Of a stretch of DNA of 15,682 bases, positions 6,757 to 15,138 are shown piece after piece. The notes beneath the pieces were generated by a model. That model did not search any database. It had not been told where the DNA came from and saw only the letters and a program-made list of their open reading frames with translations. Both the position numbers and the translations under genes were made by a program. Source of the stretch: Granulicella sp. (GTDB lineage: Bacteria > Acidobacteriota > Terriglobia > Terriglobales > Acidobacteriaceae); assembly GCA_003133205.1 (NCBI GenBank), contig PKWK01000262.1, positions 8,685-24,366 on the forward strand. The letters are read 5' to 3'. Positions within the stretch are counted from its first letter, which is position 1, and each line of letters begins with the position of its first letter.

Positions 6757-8574
6757 CTAACTTGCCTGTAAAGCCTTTCTGTCCGCAGCCGCGCCAAGCG
6801 CTTGCAGTGCAGCTTTGGGTAGGGTGATGGTAAAGACGCTGTGTCCTTCCAGGGTTTCCTTCACCTCGATACTGCCGCCGTGTTCCTGGGCGATCTGCTG
6901 CGCGAGCGTCAAGCCGAGACCCACGCCGCTCTCCTTTCCTTCACTGACAAACGGTAGAAACATGGTTTGACGGATAGACTCGGCCACTCCCGGGCCATTG
7001 TCGACAACTTCGATGCGAATGCTGTCCTCATCCTCGTCGACGTTGAGAGTGACGAGAGGAAGATCCTTTCCGCGACGCGCGGCCTGGCAGGCGTTTAGCA
7101 GGAGGTTATAGACGGCGCGTCCAAGCTTCTTAGCGTCGATCCATGCTTCGGTCGAGGAGGTTCCTGTCACTACAATTCGAACGTCCCGCGCCGCAGGATG
7201 AGAGCGGGCCATCCCGACCGAGCGCTGGATCACGCCGGCGATGGATTCGTGAGCCGGCCGGAGCGCGCGACCTGTTTGAGTAAACAATAGCAGCGAATCC
7301 AGAAGATCCGTCATGCCTTGTACCGCGGTCTTCACCTCAAGAAACAGTTCCTCACGCTCTGCTTGGGGAAGCGCTTCGTTGCTCATGAACTCGGCATTCG
7401 CGTACATCGCGGAGAGGTAGTGTCGGAGATCGTGAGAGATAGAGCTGGCCATTCGCCCGATGGTTGCGAGCCGCTCCGAGTCCAGCAGATCGCTCTGTGT
7501 GCGCCGCAACTCAACGCGCATGCGCTCAAATGCGCGACTCAGCTCCCGGATCTCTTCCACCCCATCCTCGCTGAGCCGGTAGTTGAAGTTTCCCAGCGCA
7601 AGCGCGCGGGTCCCTTCGACCAGCGTCTCAATGGGGCGTGTGAGCGTGTGAGAGATCGAGACAAGCATTCCGGCGCCGGCGAGCAGCGCTATCAGCACCA
7701 GCGTCAGTACCCAGCGATTGACCCTCCCGACCAGTTGAGTGGCCTGCGCGAATGACTTGAGAACCACCAGTTGTGGCGTAGCCCCTTCGTTTTGCAGGCC
7801 TGGCGCGCCGAGAGGCACCGACGCAGCCAGGTAGTCCTCCTTACCTAACTGGATGTTGCGGTTCTCTGTGGGCGAGGTGAGGAGTTCGCCTGTTTGAGCA
7901 ATGAGCTGCTGCTCCAGTCCGGGTCGGAGCGTGCTGGCCACGATGTCTCGACCAACGGTGAAAGTGACTTCGGCAGCTGCAGCTTCGCTGACCTCGCGCG
8001 CAACACTCTCATCGACCGCGTATCCCACCGCGACGAATCCGAGCTGACTGCCGTGATCCTCATCGCCGAAGACCATGGGCTGGATGGACACCTCATAGAG
8101 GCGGCGGTCGAAGGCGAGCAGAGCAGATTCATCAGGTCGGCGCAGGGAACTCTCCAGACCTTGCTCCACCACGGCATGGTCAAGCGGGCTGCCTCGGTTG
8201 TAGGCGACGATGAGCTTCCCGTTTCGGTCAAGAAGTGCGAAGAAGTCGCTGCCGCTGACCCGCCAGAATCTGGTGCCGCCGTCCTCGATGGTGCGGCTGT
8301 CGGCGACGGTCATCAGCGCCTTGAGGCTGGGCAGGTCGGCGAGTAGCGCCGACTCGCGCACAAGCAGCTCACGGCGCTGTCGGGCGAGGTTCTGGTAGGT
8401 TTGCACCGAGTGCTGCAAGTCCGAGGCGAGGCTTGCCCGAACCTGCTGCTTTACGATCGTACTGAGAATCAGGAGGCTCACCGGAGTGCAGCCGAAGCAC
8501 AGCAGCAGCAGCGGGATCAGCAGTGTGGTCCGCATGCGCAGCCTGTGCATCAGACGTGCCTTCCGTTCCGCCAT
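6757..8574 (-). CDS. Membrane sensor histidine kinase
   Basis: Role: senses a periplasmic signal and phosphorylates the response regulator encoded just before it. Seen: 605 residues. Membrane helix 1 is at about 17-40, a periplasmic sensing region of ~245 residues (Cache-like length) at 42-286, and membrane helix 2 at about 288-307. A HAMP linker starting LTRPIETLVEG (311-360) follows, then the dimerisation/phospho-acceptor helix with SISHDLRHYL (His381). The ATPase domain has the N box (Asn490, Asn494), G1 DNGPGV (525-530) and G2 GVGLGL (550-555). Odd: the H box has His at the position of the usual Thr/Asn and Tyr in place of the usual Pro. It begins 4 bp after the regulator's stop, with GGCGGAAG as a likely ribosome site inside that gene's end. 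Confidence 0.93.
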   Translation of the reverse strand: MAERKARLMHRLRMRTTLLIPLLLLCFGCTPVSLLILSTIVKQQVRASLASDLQHSVQTYQNLARQRRELLVRESALLADLPSLKALMTVADSRTIEDGGTRFWRVSGSDFFALLDRNGKLIVAYNRGSPLDHAVVEQGLESSLRRPDESALLAFDRRLYEVSIQPMVFGDEDHGSQLGFVAVGYAVDESVAREVSEAAAAEVTFTVGRDIVASTLRPGLEQQLIAQTGELLTSPTENRNIQLGKEDYLAASVPLGAPGLQNEGATPQLVVLKSFAQATQLVGRVNRWVLTLVLIALLAGAGMLVSISHTLTRPIETLVEGTRALALGNFNYRLSEDGVEEIRELSRAFERMRVELRRTQSDLLDSERLATIGRMASSISHDLRHYLSAMYANAEFMSNEALPQAEREELFLEVKTAVQGMTDLLDSLLLFTQTGRALRPAHESIAGVIQRSVGMARSHPAARDVRIVVTGTSSTEAWIDAKKLGRAVYNLLLNACQAARRGKDLPLVTLNVDEDEDSIRIEVVDNGPGVAESIRQTMFLPFVSEGKESGVGLGLTLAQQIAQEHGGSIEVKETLEGHSVFTITLPKAALQALGAAADRKALQAS

Positions 8575-8578
8575 CGCG

Positions 8579-9268
8579 TCAACTTCCGCCGACGAATTTA
8601 TAACCGATTCCGTGCATGGTCCGGAAGTGGACCGGCCTGGCGGGATCCGCCTCCAGCTTTTGCCGCAGCTTCATTACCTGATTGTCCACGGTCCGCGTCG
8701 TTGGATAGGACGTGTAACCCCAGACATCGTTCAGCAGCTCTTCGCGCGTAATCACCCGTTCGGCATGATCGATGAAGTACTTCAGCAGCTTGATCTCGTT
8801 TGCGGTCAGAATGACGGGCGCACCGTCCTTAGAGAATTCCATCGCGGAAAAGTCTGCGGCGATGTTGCCGAAGGAGATCTGGCTTGCCGCAGCTCCGCTC
8901 GGCTTCTGCGTGCGACGGATCGCAGCCTGGACACGCGCCATCAACTCCCGCGGGCTGAATGGCTTGGTGACGTAGTCATCCGCACCCAGTTCGAGCAGCA
9001 ACACCTTATCGGCCACCTCGGAGACTGCACTTAATACGACCACCGGGGTATTCGGCGACCAAGACTTGATGCCCTTGCAGACCTCCCTGCCCGGCATACC
9101 CGGAAGCATCAGATCGAGCACAACGCCGGCCGGCCGCAACGTCTTGCAGGCCGCCAGGCCTTCTGCGCCATCGCTGGACACATGGACCGTATAGCCTTCC
9201 GTGGTGAACTGGCGGTGAAGTGCCTTCTGTATCCGAGGATCGTCCTCGACTACGAGAATCGTGCTCAT
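8579..9268 (-). CDS. OmpR/PhoB-family response regulator
   Basis: Role: DNA-binding transcription regulator controlled by phosphorylation from the kinase encoded next to it. Seen: 229 residues. The receiver domain (1-120) has the acidic pair Glu8/Asp9/Asp10, phospho-acceptor Asp52 in VVLDLMLPG, Ser80 in VVVLSA and Lys102 in YVTKPFS. The winged-helix domain (about 130-229) has LTANEIKLLKYF, VITREELLNDVWGY and the C-terminal VDNQVMKLRQKLE and RTMHGIGYKF stretches typical of OmpR/PhoB proteins. It is probably the first gene of a four-gene run with the kinase, barrel and cupredoxin genes. Targets are unknown; its own operon and the polysaccharide cluster immediately upstream are the obvious candidates. 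Confidence 0.95.
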   Translation of the reverse strand: MSTILVVEDDPRIQKALHRQFTTEGYTVHVSSDGAEGLAACKTLRPAGVVLDLMLPGMPGREVCKGIKSWSPNTPVVVLSAVSEVADKVLLLELGADDYVTKPFSPRELMARVQAAIRRTQKPSGAAASQISFGNIAADFSAMEFSKDGAPVILTANEIKLLKYFIDHAERVITREELLNDVWGYTSYPTTRTVDNQVMKLRQKLEADPARPVHFRTMHGIGYKFVGGS

Positions 9269-9272
9269 ATGT

Positions 9273-9279
9273 ACCTCCC
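9273..9279 (-). promoter_or_regulatory. Ribosome binding site of the response regulator gene
   Basis: GGGAGGT on the minus strand, with its GGAGG core 5 nt before the ATG at 9268. This is a strong site and confirms the start. Confidence 0.7.
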
Positions 9280-9467
9280 GGGCCTAAGGCAAATCAACTT
9301 GCGATCCGCGACTCCTCCAAAGCGTTTTTTGTCCGTTAGGAGGTGCGTAATTCTTAGTTTCTCAGCTTATCGACGAGATGCACCGGTGAATACGAACAAA
9401 TGACACTGTGGTTACATTCCGCTGACATCTCGCATTGCGTAGAGAGCGATTCGGGATAACGGGTAGA
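9280..9467. other. Spacer between polysaccharide cluster and two-component operon
   Basis: About 190 bp without a gene. It probably holds the promoter of the response-regulator operon and the end of the polysaccharide transcript. I find no convincing -10/-35 pair and no hairpin with a T tract on the minus strand, so read-through from the polysaccharide genes is possible. Confidence 0.3.
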
Positions 9468-10397
9468 TCATACAGCCCCGACCCCGCGAATAACAGCGGC
9501 GATGGTACGAAGAAGAATCGCTCCATCGAGCATCAGGTTTTGGTGGTGGATGTAGTGCAGATCATATTGCAGATTTTCGTGGATAGGAAGTGCCCGGGCG
9601 GGGCTGACCTGCCAGAGTCCCGTAATCCCAGGCTTCACCGCCAGGCGTCCGCGCTCAATGGAGGTGTAACGCTCGACGATGAACGGCATCTCGGGGCGAG
9701 GGCCGACCAGACTCATCTCCCCCTTCAAGACGTTGAACAGTTGAGGCAGTTCGTCGATGCTGATGCGGCGTATCAGGCGGCCGATACGAGTCAGGCGCGG
9801 GTCGAGGTTGCTGGTGGGACACGGAGCATACATTGGCGCATCGACGCGCATACTCCGAAACTTCCAGAGCAGGAACTCCTCGCCGTCTTTGCCGATTCTG
9901 CGCTGGCGGAATAGCGCCGGCCCGGGGGAATCGAGCCTCACCAGAGCGGCGACCAGCACAAGTACCGGCAGCAGCAGAATGAGCAGAGCGAGGGATCCGG
10001 CGAAATCAGCGGCTCGCTTGGCCGCAGCGTAACCGTGCCGGCGAGACAGCTGGCGCGGTAGCGGAGCGGAGATGATGCGTTCCGCGTTGAGCCGTAGCCA
10101 GCCTTCGCGCCGTACGAACGCGTCGTGGAGCAGCCACAGACCGCGGTCAAGGCGACCGCTCCCGATCGGGGCGGGCGAAGCTACTGGGATACACTCTTCC
10201 GCGACGTCCGAATCGGAGTCCGTTTGACTGACGGCAATCTCGCGGACGTTGCTCCAGGCAAGGAAAAGAGCCGGTCGGGCGGCCGAGTCCATCTGCTCGG
10301 CCGCCGCGAGATCGGAGCCGGCAGATGGATAGGAGGAAGTCCGTTGCTTCGGTAAAACCGCATAGGTTGGCGGGATGAAGTGTTCAGGATTGTTCAT
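9468..10397 (-). CDS. Polyprenyl-phosphate sugar-1-phosphate transferase
   Basis: Role: moves a sugar-1-phosphate from a nucleotide sugar to undecaprenyl phosphate, the first membrane step of repeat-unit synthesis. Seen: 309 residues. KRAADFAGSLALLILLLPV (about 127-145) is the single re-entrant membrane helix with the helix-breaking Pro144. DSPGPALFRQRRIG and LWKFRSM follow. ISIDELPQLFNVLKGEMSLVG contains the catalytic Asp215-Glu216 pair, followed by GPRPEM and KPGITGLWQV. This is the monotopic PglC/WcaJ catalytic core. The first ~120 residues form a soluble-looking extension instead of the four-helix domain of WcaJ/WbaP types, and I do not recognise it. The transferred sugar is unknown. It is the last gene of the polysaccharide run, 51 bp after the WecG-type gene. 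Start ATG 10397 has only a distant AGGA. Confidence 0.9.
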   Translation of the reverse strand: MNNPEHFIPPTYAVLPKQRTSSYPSAGSDLAAAEQMDSAARPALFLAWSNVREIAVSQTDSDSDVAEECIPVASPAPIGSGRLDRGLWLLHDAFVRREGWLRLNAERIISAPLPRQLSRRHGYAAAKRAADFAGSLALLILLLPVLVLVAALVRLDSPGPALFRQRRIGKDGEEFLLWKFRSMRVDAPMYAPCPTSNLDPRLTRIGRLIRRISIDELPQLFNVLKGEMSLVGPRPEMPFIVERYTSIERGRLAVKPGITGLWQVSPARALPIHENLQYDLHYIHHQNLMLDGAILLRTIAAVIRGVGAV

Positions 10398-10448
10398 GAT
10401 GTTATGTGGTTTCCTTTGACTTCGAATTAGCAGCAGACGCTATGACAA

Positions 10449-11294
10449 CTAGAGAGGCCCATCTCTTCGCGCCGAGTCCATCGCGGAAAAGTGTGAAGAC
10501 TTCACTCCGCGTCTCACGCTGTAGCTTCGCAGGCCGCTGATTTGCAAAGCGGCCTGAAATAGGAACAGGGGGACATTCACGAGATATCGTTGCCAAAGAC
10601 GCGAAGGCTCCTGCAGCAGGCGGTGCAGCCATTGCAGGCCGGCTCGCTTGACCCATGCGGGGCTGTCCTGGATGGCGCCGGTGTGGAAGAGGAATGCCGC
10701 GCCGACACCGACCATCAACTTGGTTTCCAGGAGGGGAAGGTATCGGAACATGAACCGGTCCTGCTTGGGCGTACTGAGTCCGACCCAGATGATGTCCGGT
10801 TGGCACAGTCGAACCTGCGTCGCCAACTCATCCTCTTCTTGCTTCGTCATCGGTCGGAACGGTGGCGTATAGGTTCCGGAGATGGAGGCCCAGGGGAAGC
10901 GGCGCAACATCTCGTCGCGCAACTGTTCCGCAACCCCGGGCGCGCCGCCACACAGGAAATGTTTGTAGTGAGAGAGCTCCTTACTGCCGATGACTTCCAG
11001 CATCAGGTCCGGACCGAAGACTCGCTGCATCCTGGACAACCCTTGGAGACGACCCATCCATACGGTCGGCATCCCGTCGGGAGCGACAAGGTAGGCGCTC
11101 GCAAAGATGGACCGAAGGTCGGGATGGCGGTGGGCTTCCATAATGCCGTGAACGCCCGCAAGGCAGACATAGCCTTTTCGTCCTTCTTCGAGCGCCAGCC
11201 GCATCCTTGCGACTGCCTGCTCCATGTCGACGGCATGGACGCCGATGCCCAGAACATTCGCCAGCACGTCTGTGTGGTAAGTCGGAGTTGTCAT
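10449..11294 (-). CDS. WecG/TagA/CpsF-family glycosyltransferase
   Basis: Role: adds an N-acetylmannosamine-type or related sugar to a polyprenyl-linked acceptor on the cytoplasmic face. Seen: 281 residues. The family core is present: VLGIGVHAVDMEQAV (about 14-28), YLVAPDGMPTVWMGR (68-82) with the conserved Asp73, RVFGPDLM, FLCGGAPGVAEQL, and QPDIIWVGLSTPKQDRFM (about 165-182), followed by LMVGVGAAFLFHTG. The C-terminus has the WLHRLLQEPSRLWQRYL motif that helps membrane association and active-site closure in TagA-type enzymes. An extra Ser/Arg-rich tail of about 25 residues ends the protein. The usual early Asn-containing strand is replaced by CLAGVHGIMEA, a subgroup variant. Sugar specificity cannot be read from this. 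Neighbours are the GT4 gene 60 bp upstream and the sugar-phosphate transferase downstream. Confidence 0.9.
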   Translation of the reverse strand: MTTPTYHTDVLANVLGIGVHAVDMEQAVARMRLALEEGRKGYVCLAGVHGIMEAHRHPDLRSIFASAYLVAPDGMPTVWMGRLQGLSRMQRVFGPDLMLEVIGSKELSHYKHFLCGGAPGVAEQLRDEMLRRFPWASISGTYTPPFRPMTKQEEDELATQVRLCQPDIIWVGLSTPKQDRFMFRYLPLLETKLMVGVGAAFLFHTGAIQDSPAWVKRAGLQWLHRLLQEPSRLWQRYLVNVPLFLFQAALQISGLRSYSVRRGVKSSHFSAMDSARRDGPL

Positions 11295-11354
11295 TGTGGG
11301 TAGACAGAGAGGGTTGTTCTGTTTTTACTGCTAGTCGCACCCGCTTCCTGGATT

Positions 11355-12518
11355 TCAATTTCCGGAAGCTTGCGTATAGATATCCATCAGCAGTTTGTAG
11401 TTGATCTTGTCGGTATAGCGCTCTTCGTAGATGCTTCGGCACTGTCGGCGCATCTCCTGATAGTCTGCGGTGTCCGCACAAAGCAAAGATGCCTTTGCCG
11501 CCAGGTCATGCGCGTCGCCGACAGCGAAGCGGAGCCCTGTCTGACTGTCCTTCACCAACCCAGCGGTCGATTCGATATCCGCAGCGAGAACCGGTGTTCC
11601 ACGGGAGAACGCCTCCACAATGGTGAGTCCGAACGCCTCGTGACATTCTGAGGCGCAAATGAGGAACAGGGCGCCGGCCATGGCAGCGTAGACCTCCGGC
11701 GCAGGTTGTTGTCCGAGGTACTCCACCTGCGGCAGGCTCGAAGCTTTCTCACGAACTTCGTCAGCCAGAGGTCCGTCGCCCATGATTTTGAGCGGCATAG
11801 GAAGCTTGTTCTCCGCCCATGCCTTTATGACGGTGCGAATGCCCTTTTCCGGCGTCAGTCTGCCGACGTACAGGGCATACCCCCCGCTTCCGGTTCCGAT
11901 CTCACCTGTCTCCTTGACGAAGTTCGGCTTCACGGCGATTCGCGCGCCGTCGACGCCTCCGCGGATAAGCAGTTCCTTCTGAAACTCGGATAACGCGATG
12001 AAGCTAGAGATGCCATTCCACGTATGTGAGAAGCGATGGTACGAGAACGCAATCGTGACTAGGGCGGAACCAATCCGGCTTGTGGAGTAACAGGCATGAG
12101 CTACTCCGTCGAGTGGGAGAGACTTACCTAGGCAGTCATGGCAAATCCTGCCGTCGCGGTAAAGGGTTCCGTTCGCACAGACCATGCGGAAGTTATGCAG
12201 GGTCTGAACGACTGGGACACCCGCTGCGCCCGCCACTGAGATGATGGACGGGGAGAGCAGCGGGAACCAGTTATGGATGTGCAATATGTCGGGGCGAAAG
12301 TTCCGGAGTAACTCTGCCATCTTCCGGCTGGAGGAATAGGAATGAAATAGTGATCCGGCTGCGGCTATTTTCGCAACCGGCCCATCAATTGTCTTGTTAT
12401 CCGCTTCAAATAACTCAACGACATGCCCAGCGCTTCTTAGCATTTCTACTTCAGCGCGCATAACGGAGTCTTCTCCGCCGGAGTACTTATATCGATTGTG
12501 GGCAACAACAATTCGCAT
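11355..12518 (-). CDS. Glycosyltransferase family 4, polysaccharide assembly
   Basis: Role: retaining GT-B glycosyltransferase that extends the lipid-linked repeat unit in the cytoplasm. Seen: 387 residues. The N-terminal acceptor domain starts MRIVVAHNRYKYSGGEDSV, with the GG loop typical of GT4, and has DILHIHNWFPLLSP (77-90). The donor domain has YVGRLTPEKG (217-226; Arg220 and Lys225 bind the nucleotide diphosphate) and ECHEAFGLTIVEA (291-303) with the Glu-x7-Glu pair Glu294/Glu302. A cysteine group (Cys114, Cys126, Cys129, Cys143), including a CxxC, sits in the acceptor domain and could bind zinc. Start ATG 12518 places the usual RIVVAHN strand at residue 2. Spacing to the polymerase gene upstream is 23 bp, so they are co-transcribed. 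Sugar and linkage are unknown. Confidence 0.9.
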   Translation of the reverse strand: MRIVVAHNRYKYSGGEDSVMRAEVEMLRSAGHVVELFEADNKTIDGPVAKIAAAGSLFHSYSSSRKMAELLRNFRPDILHIHNWFPLLSPSIISVAGAAGVPVVQTLHNFRMVCANGTLYRDGRICHDCLGKSLPLDGVAHACYSTSRIGSALVTIAFSYHRFSHTWNGISSFIALSEFQKELLIRGGVDGARIAVKPNFVKETGEIGTGSGGYALYVGRLTPEKGIRTVIKAWAENKLPMPLKIMGDGPLADEVREKASSLPQVEYLGQQPAPEVYAAMAGALFLICASECHEAFGLTIVEAFSRGTPVLAADIESTAGLVKDSQTGLRFAVGDAHDLAAKASLLCADTADYQEMRRQCRSIYEERYTDKINYKLLMDIYTQASGN

Positions 12519-12541
12519 AGTGGGTATAGAGCAAAGGTGGA

Positions 12542-13771
12542 CTATTTTCTTAGCGTGAGTGTTGGTTGGACCTGAGTCGTGGGTTGGGCGAGGTAAAGCG
12601 AGAGCGCCGTCAGCAACCAGAGCGGATAGGAGAGTCCAAAGATGATGGTGTCCGCCAAACCGCGTACCAAGGCAAACAGCAGCACGGTAAGCGCAAGCGT
12701 TCTGAGTTCGCTTGCCGGGGCTCGAAGAGCCTGCCGGTAAAATGACCAGTACACTCCCGCCACGATGACGACGCCTGCGAGACCGTACTCGAAGAACTGT
12801 TGCAACAGTTCATTGTGGGCATGCACTGCTTGAAACGTTCCGAAGGCGGGAACGAGGGTCTTGAACGAATAGATCCCGTGTCCCAACCACGGTTTATCGA
12901 GGCTCATCGAGAACGCTACGGTCCACACCAGCGTCCTGCCTGTCAGCGTCTCTGCCTGGTTCCCCGATCCGGTGTTGTTGTAGACATCGATGTATGAATG
13001 CAGCAGGTCCCAGAAGCTCGCGATGACGAGCAATGCAGCGGCGCCGAGGCGCATCTTTGTTTTGCGAGTCATCTGCGTGTTCTGCATGAGATACCAGCAC
13101 TCCGCAACGACGAACGCTACGATCGCCGTCTTGCTTAGCGTCCGCAGAAGAGTGATTGACAGAGCTATGCTCAGCCACTTCCATAGGGTTCCCCGCGACG
13201 CAAGATACTGCGCAATCAGCGTCGCGACGCCGATCTCCAGCCCCAACGAGTTGGGGTGCAGAAACGTGTCATTCCCCAGCCGGAGGTCCGCGGTGGCCGG
13301 AGAGGACCACGCGATCAGCGAGACACCGACGGCGCCCCATACCGCTCCTTGCAGGATTCCTTCCGTGTTGTCCTTCGCATCTCCACGTCGCAGGAGCAGC
13401 ACCACGATAAGTACATCTGCGGACATGCCTGCCCAGAATGCGAGCGCTGCAATCGCGGATTGCGCTCCGGTCCATAAAACACTCGTCACCGAGAGAGCGA
13501 GATATGCGAGGAGCCATCGGATGAGCGGTATTTGCAGGAGTTGAGAGCGCCCATGCGCCCGCACGTCCGTCGAGTAAAGAACGGTGCCATACAGCAGCGC
13601 GAAATCTATGGTGATGCTGACAATTGCGCCCATCACCAGATCGGATTGGAAGAACAAGAAGTTGAGGCACACACGAAACACAAAGAAGAATCCGACGACG
13701 CATGGGAAGAGCACTAGGCGGTCTCCCGCGCTCACCTCTCCGGGCCCAATAAGTAGAGTGAGTGTCGACAT
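12542..13771 (-). CDS. O-antigen/exopolysaccharide polymerase (Wzy/ligase family)
   Basis: Role: joins lipid-linked repeat units into a polymer at the periplasmic face. Seen: 409 residues, about ten to twelve hydrophobic helices, and one large loop late in the protein. That loop has the Wzy_C-type pattern: GRTLVWTVAFSMSL, then KPWLGHGIYSF, then HAHNELLQQFFEYGLAG, whose Arg and His-Asn residues match the conserved sites of O-antigen ligases and polymerases. Start: the ATG at 13771 overlaps the flippase stop as TGATG and has GGGAG 8 nt upstream, so I prefer it to the ATG at 13786, which lies inside the flippase gene. WaaL-type ligase is the alternative, but the position between flippase and glycosyltransferase genes favours polymerase. 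Confidence 0.85.
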   Translation of the reverse strand: MSTLTLLIGPGEVSAGDRLVLFPCVVGFFFVFRVCLNFLFFQSDLVMGAIVSITIDFALLYGTVLYSTDVRAHGRSQLLQIPLIRWLLAYLALSVTSVLWTGAQSAIAALAFWAGMSADVLIVVLLLRRGDAKDNTEGILQGAVWGAVGVSLIAWSSPATADLRLGNDTFLHPNSLGLEIGVATLIAQYLASRGTLWKWLSIALSITLLRTLSKTAIVAFVVAECWYLMQNTQMTRKTKMRLGAAALLVIASFWDLLHSYIDVYNNTGSGNQAETLTGRTLVWTVAFSMSLDKPWLGHGIYSFKTLVPAFGTFQAVHAHNELLQQFFEYGLAGVVIVAGVYWSFYRQALRAPASELRTLALTVLLFALVRGLADTIIFGLSYPLWLLTALSLYLAQPTTQVQPTLTLRK

Positions 13772-15138
13772 CAGCTGTTCTCCCATGCGACGAGGGGGGA
13801 CGATTCAGCCCGTTCCGCGGATTTGCCGCGCATTATCTTGTAGAGCGGGTAGTAGAGGATGCAAGTAATCGGGCCGGTGATGAGCCGTGCGCATGCGGTA
13901 CCCACCATGCCAAACCTTGGAGTGAATACCAGCATGAGGAGAAGCATCACGGCTCCGGCCGCAAGATTGAGAACCGTTACGAGTCTCACCCGTCCGACGG
14001 CGAGCAGCGCGTAGTGGGCGGTCACGTTTAGGGCGAACAGCGCAAAGCCGGCGCCAAGAATCGAGAGAATCGGCCACGCCTGACGGGCGAAACCCGGGCC
14101 CATCCACAACGAGAGGATGGGACGACTGAGCAGGATGATTGGCGCGCCGAGTAGCGTTGCCAACAGGAGATTTGTCTTGAAAGCGATCCATACCGTGTGC
14201 CTCAAATCGGCGAGCGGTTCGGCCTCAAACCTTGAACTCAAATGCGGGAACAGGATATGTAGGCCCGCGCCGGCGATTCCGTGGATCGTCTGCGCCGCCT
14301 GCGTACAGAGTGCATAGAGCGCTACGGCAGGGGCTCCAAGAATCAAGCCGATGATCAGCCTGTCGACCTGGCCGAAGACTACTGCGGAGACGGCCTGTAT
14401 CCAACTGAAGCATCCGAAGCCTGCAATCATGGAGAGGGTCTCGCGATGCAGCGATGGCAGCAGCACGACGTTGCCTGCGATCGCGCGCACCGCAAAGCCC
14501 TGTGCAACGGCCGCCAACGTCGAAATGCAAAGTGTCGCAAGCATGATCTCCACCACGCCGAAGCCATGCTCAACCAGGGCGATGGCAGCAACGAGAGCGC
14601 CTATGCGGGAACAGATCGCGATGCGTACCGCCGGACTGTAACGTTCAAATGCGCGCAATGTGCTTGCGAATACACTGTCGATCGATCGCACAACCAGAAG
14701 CAGGCTCCCGATGCGGAAGGACTGGGTGCAGGCGCTCTGCATCCCTGCTTCGATGTGAGCGATGTGGCTCGCGGCATAGGGGGCGAGACTCCACAAGGCG
14801 ATGGCGAGCATCCCGCTCAGTGCGAGGTTGACGGCAATCATGCCGCGGACAATTCTTGCGACGCCGGCGAAGTCGTTTCGCCCGCGATACATCGATCCAT
14901 ATTTCACTGCCGCATCGCCGAAGCCCGAGGAGAGCAGATTGCCGCTACTGACCGCCGCGCTCGCCAGCACCCATATACCAAACTGCGAAGCGCCCAGATG
15001 GCGCAACAGATACGGAGCTGCGAGCAGCAATCCCAAAGGCTGCGAGACGTATTCCGCAACGGCGTACAGGCCATTGAGCAACGCGAGGCGCTCGGGCCGC
15101 GATGGGGGACGAGACTGGCTGTCATGACGGAGCGTCAT
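13771..15138 (-). CDS. Wzx-type polysaccharide flippase
   Basis: Role: moves undecaprenyl-linked repeat units across the inner membrane. Seen: 455 residues, about twelve to fourteen hydrophobic helices with few charges between them. The N-terminal pattern YVSQPLGLLLAAPYLLRHLGASQFGIW is typical of the polysaccharide-transport branch of the MOP superfamily, where the first helices end in L-G-x-x-x-F/Y-G-x-W. The C-terminus is short and basic. Start ATG 15138 has AGAGGGA upstream and overlaps the previous gene's stop as ATGA. The following polymerase gene overlaps this stop as TGATG. These overlaps imply coupled translation of three successive export proteins. A lipid II-type flippase is less likely given the neighbours. 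Confidence 0.88.
   Translation of the reverse strand: MTLRHDSQSRPPSRPERLALLNGLYAVAEYVSQPLGLLLAAPYLLRHLGASQFGIWVLASAAVSSGNLLSSGFGDAAVKYGSMYRGRNDFAGVARIVRGMIAVNLALSGMLAIALWSLAPYAASHIAHIEAGMQSACTQSFRIGSLLLVVRSIDSVFASTLRAFERYSPAVRIAICSRIGALVAAIALVEHGFGVVEIMLATLCISTLAAVAQGFAVRAIAGNVVLLPSLHRETLSMIAGFGCFSWIQAVSAVVFGQVDRLIIGLILGAPAVALYALCTQAAQTIHGIAGAGLHILFPHLSSRFEAEPLADLRHTVWIAFKTNLLLATLLGAPIILLSRPILSLWMGPGFARQAWPILSILGAGFALFALNVTAHYALLAVGRVRLVTVLNLAAGAVMLLLMLVFTPRFGMVGTACARLITGPITCILYYPLYKIMRGKSAERAESSPLVAWENS
13780..13784 (-). promoter_or_regulatory. Ribosome binding site that sets the polymerase start
   Basis: GGGAG on the minus strand, 8 nt before the ATG at 13771 and inside the last codons of the flippase gene. 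It argues for 13771 rather than 13786 as the polymerase start. Confidence 0.55.

Noticed and set aside
9300..9420. A -10/-35 promoter for the response regulator operon
   Set aside because: AT-rich stretches exist, but no pair with acceptable sequence and 16-18 bp spacing stood out, so I did not call one.
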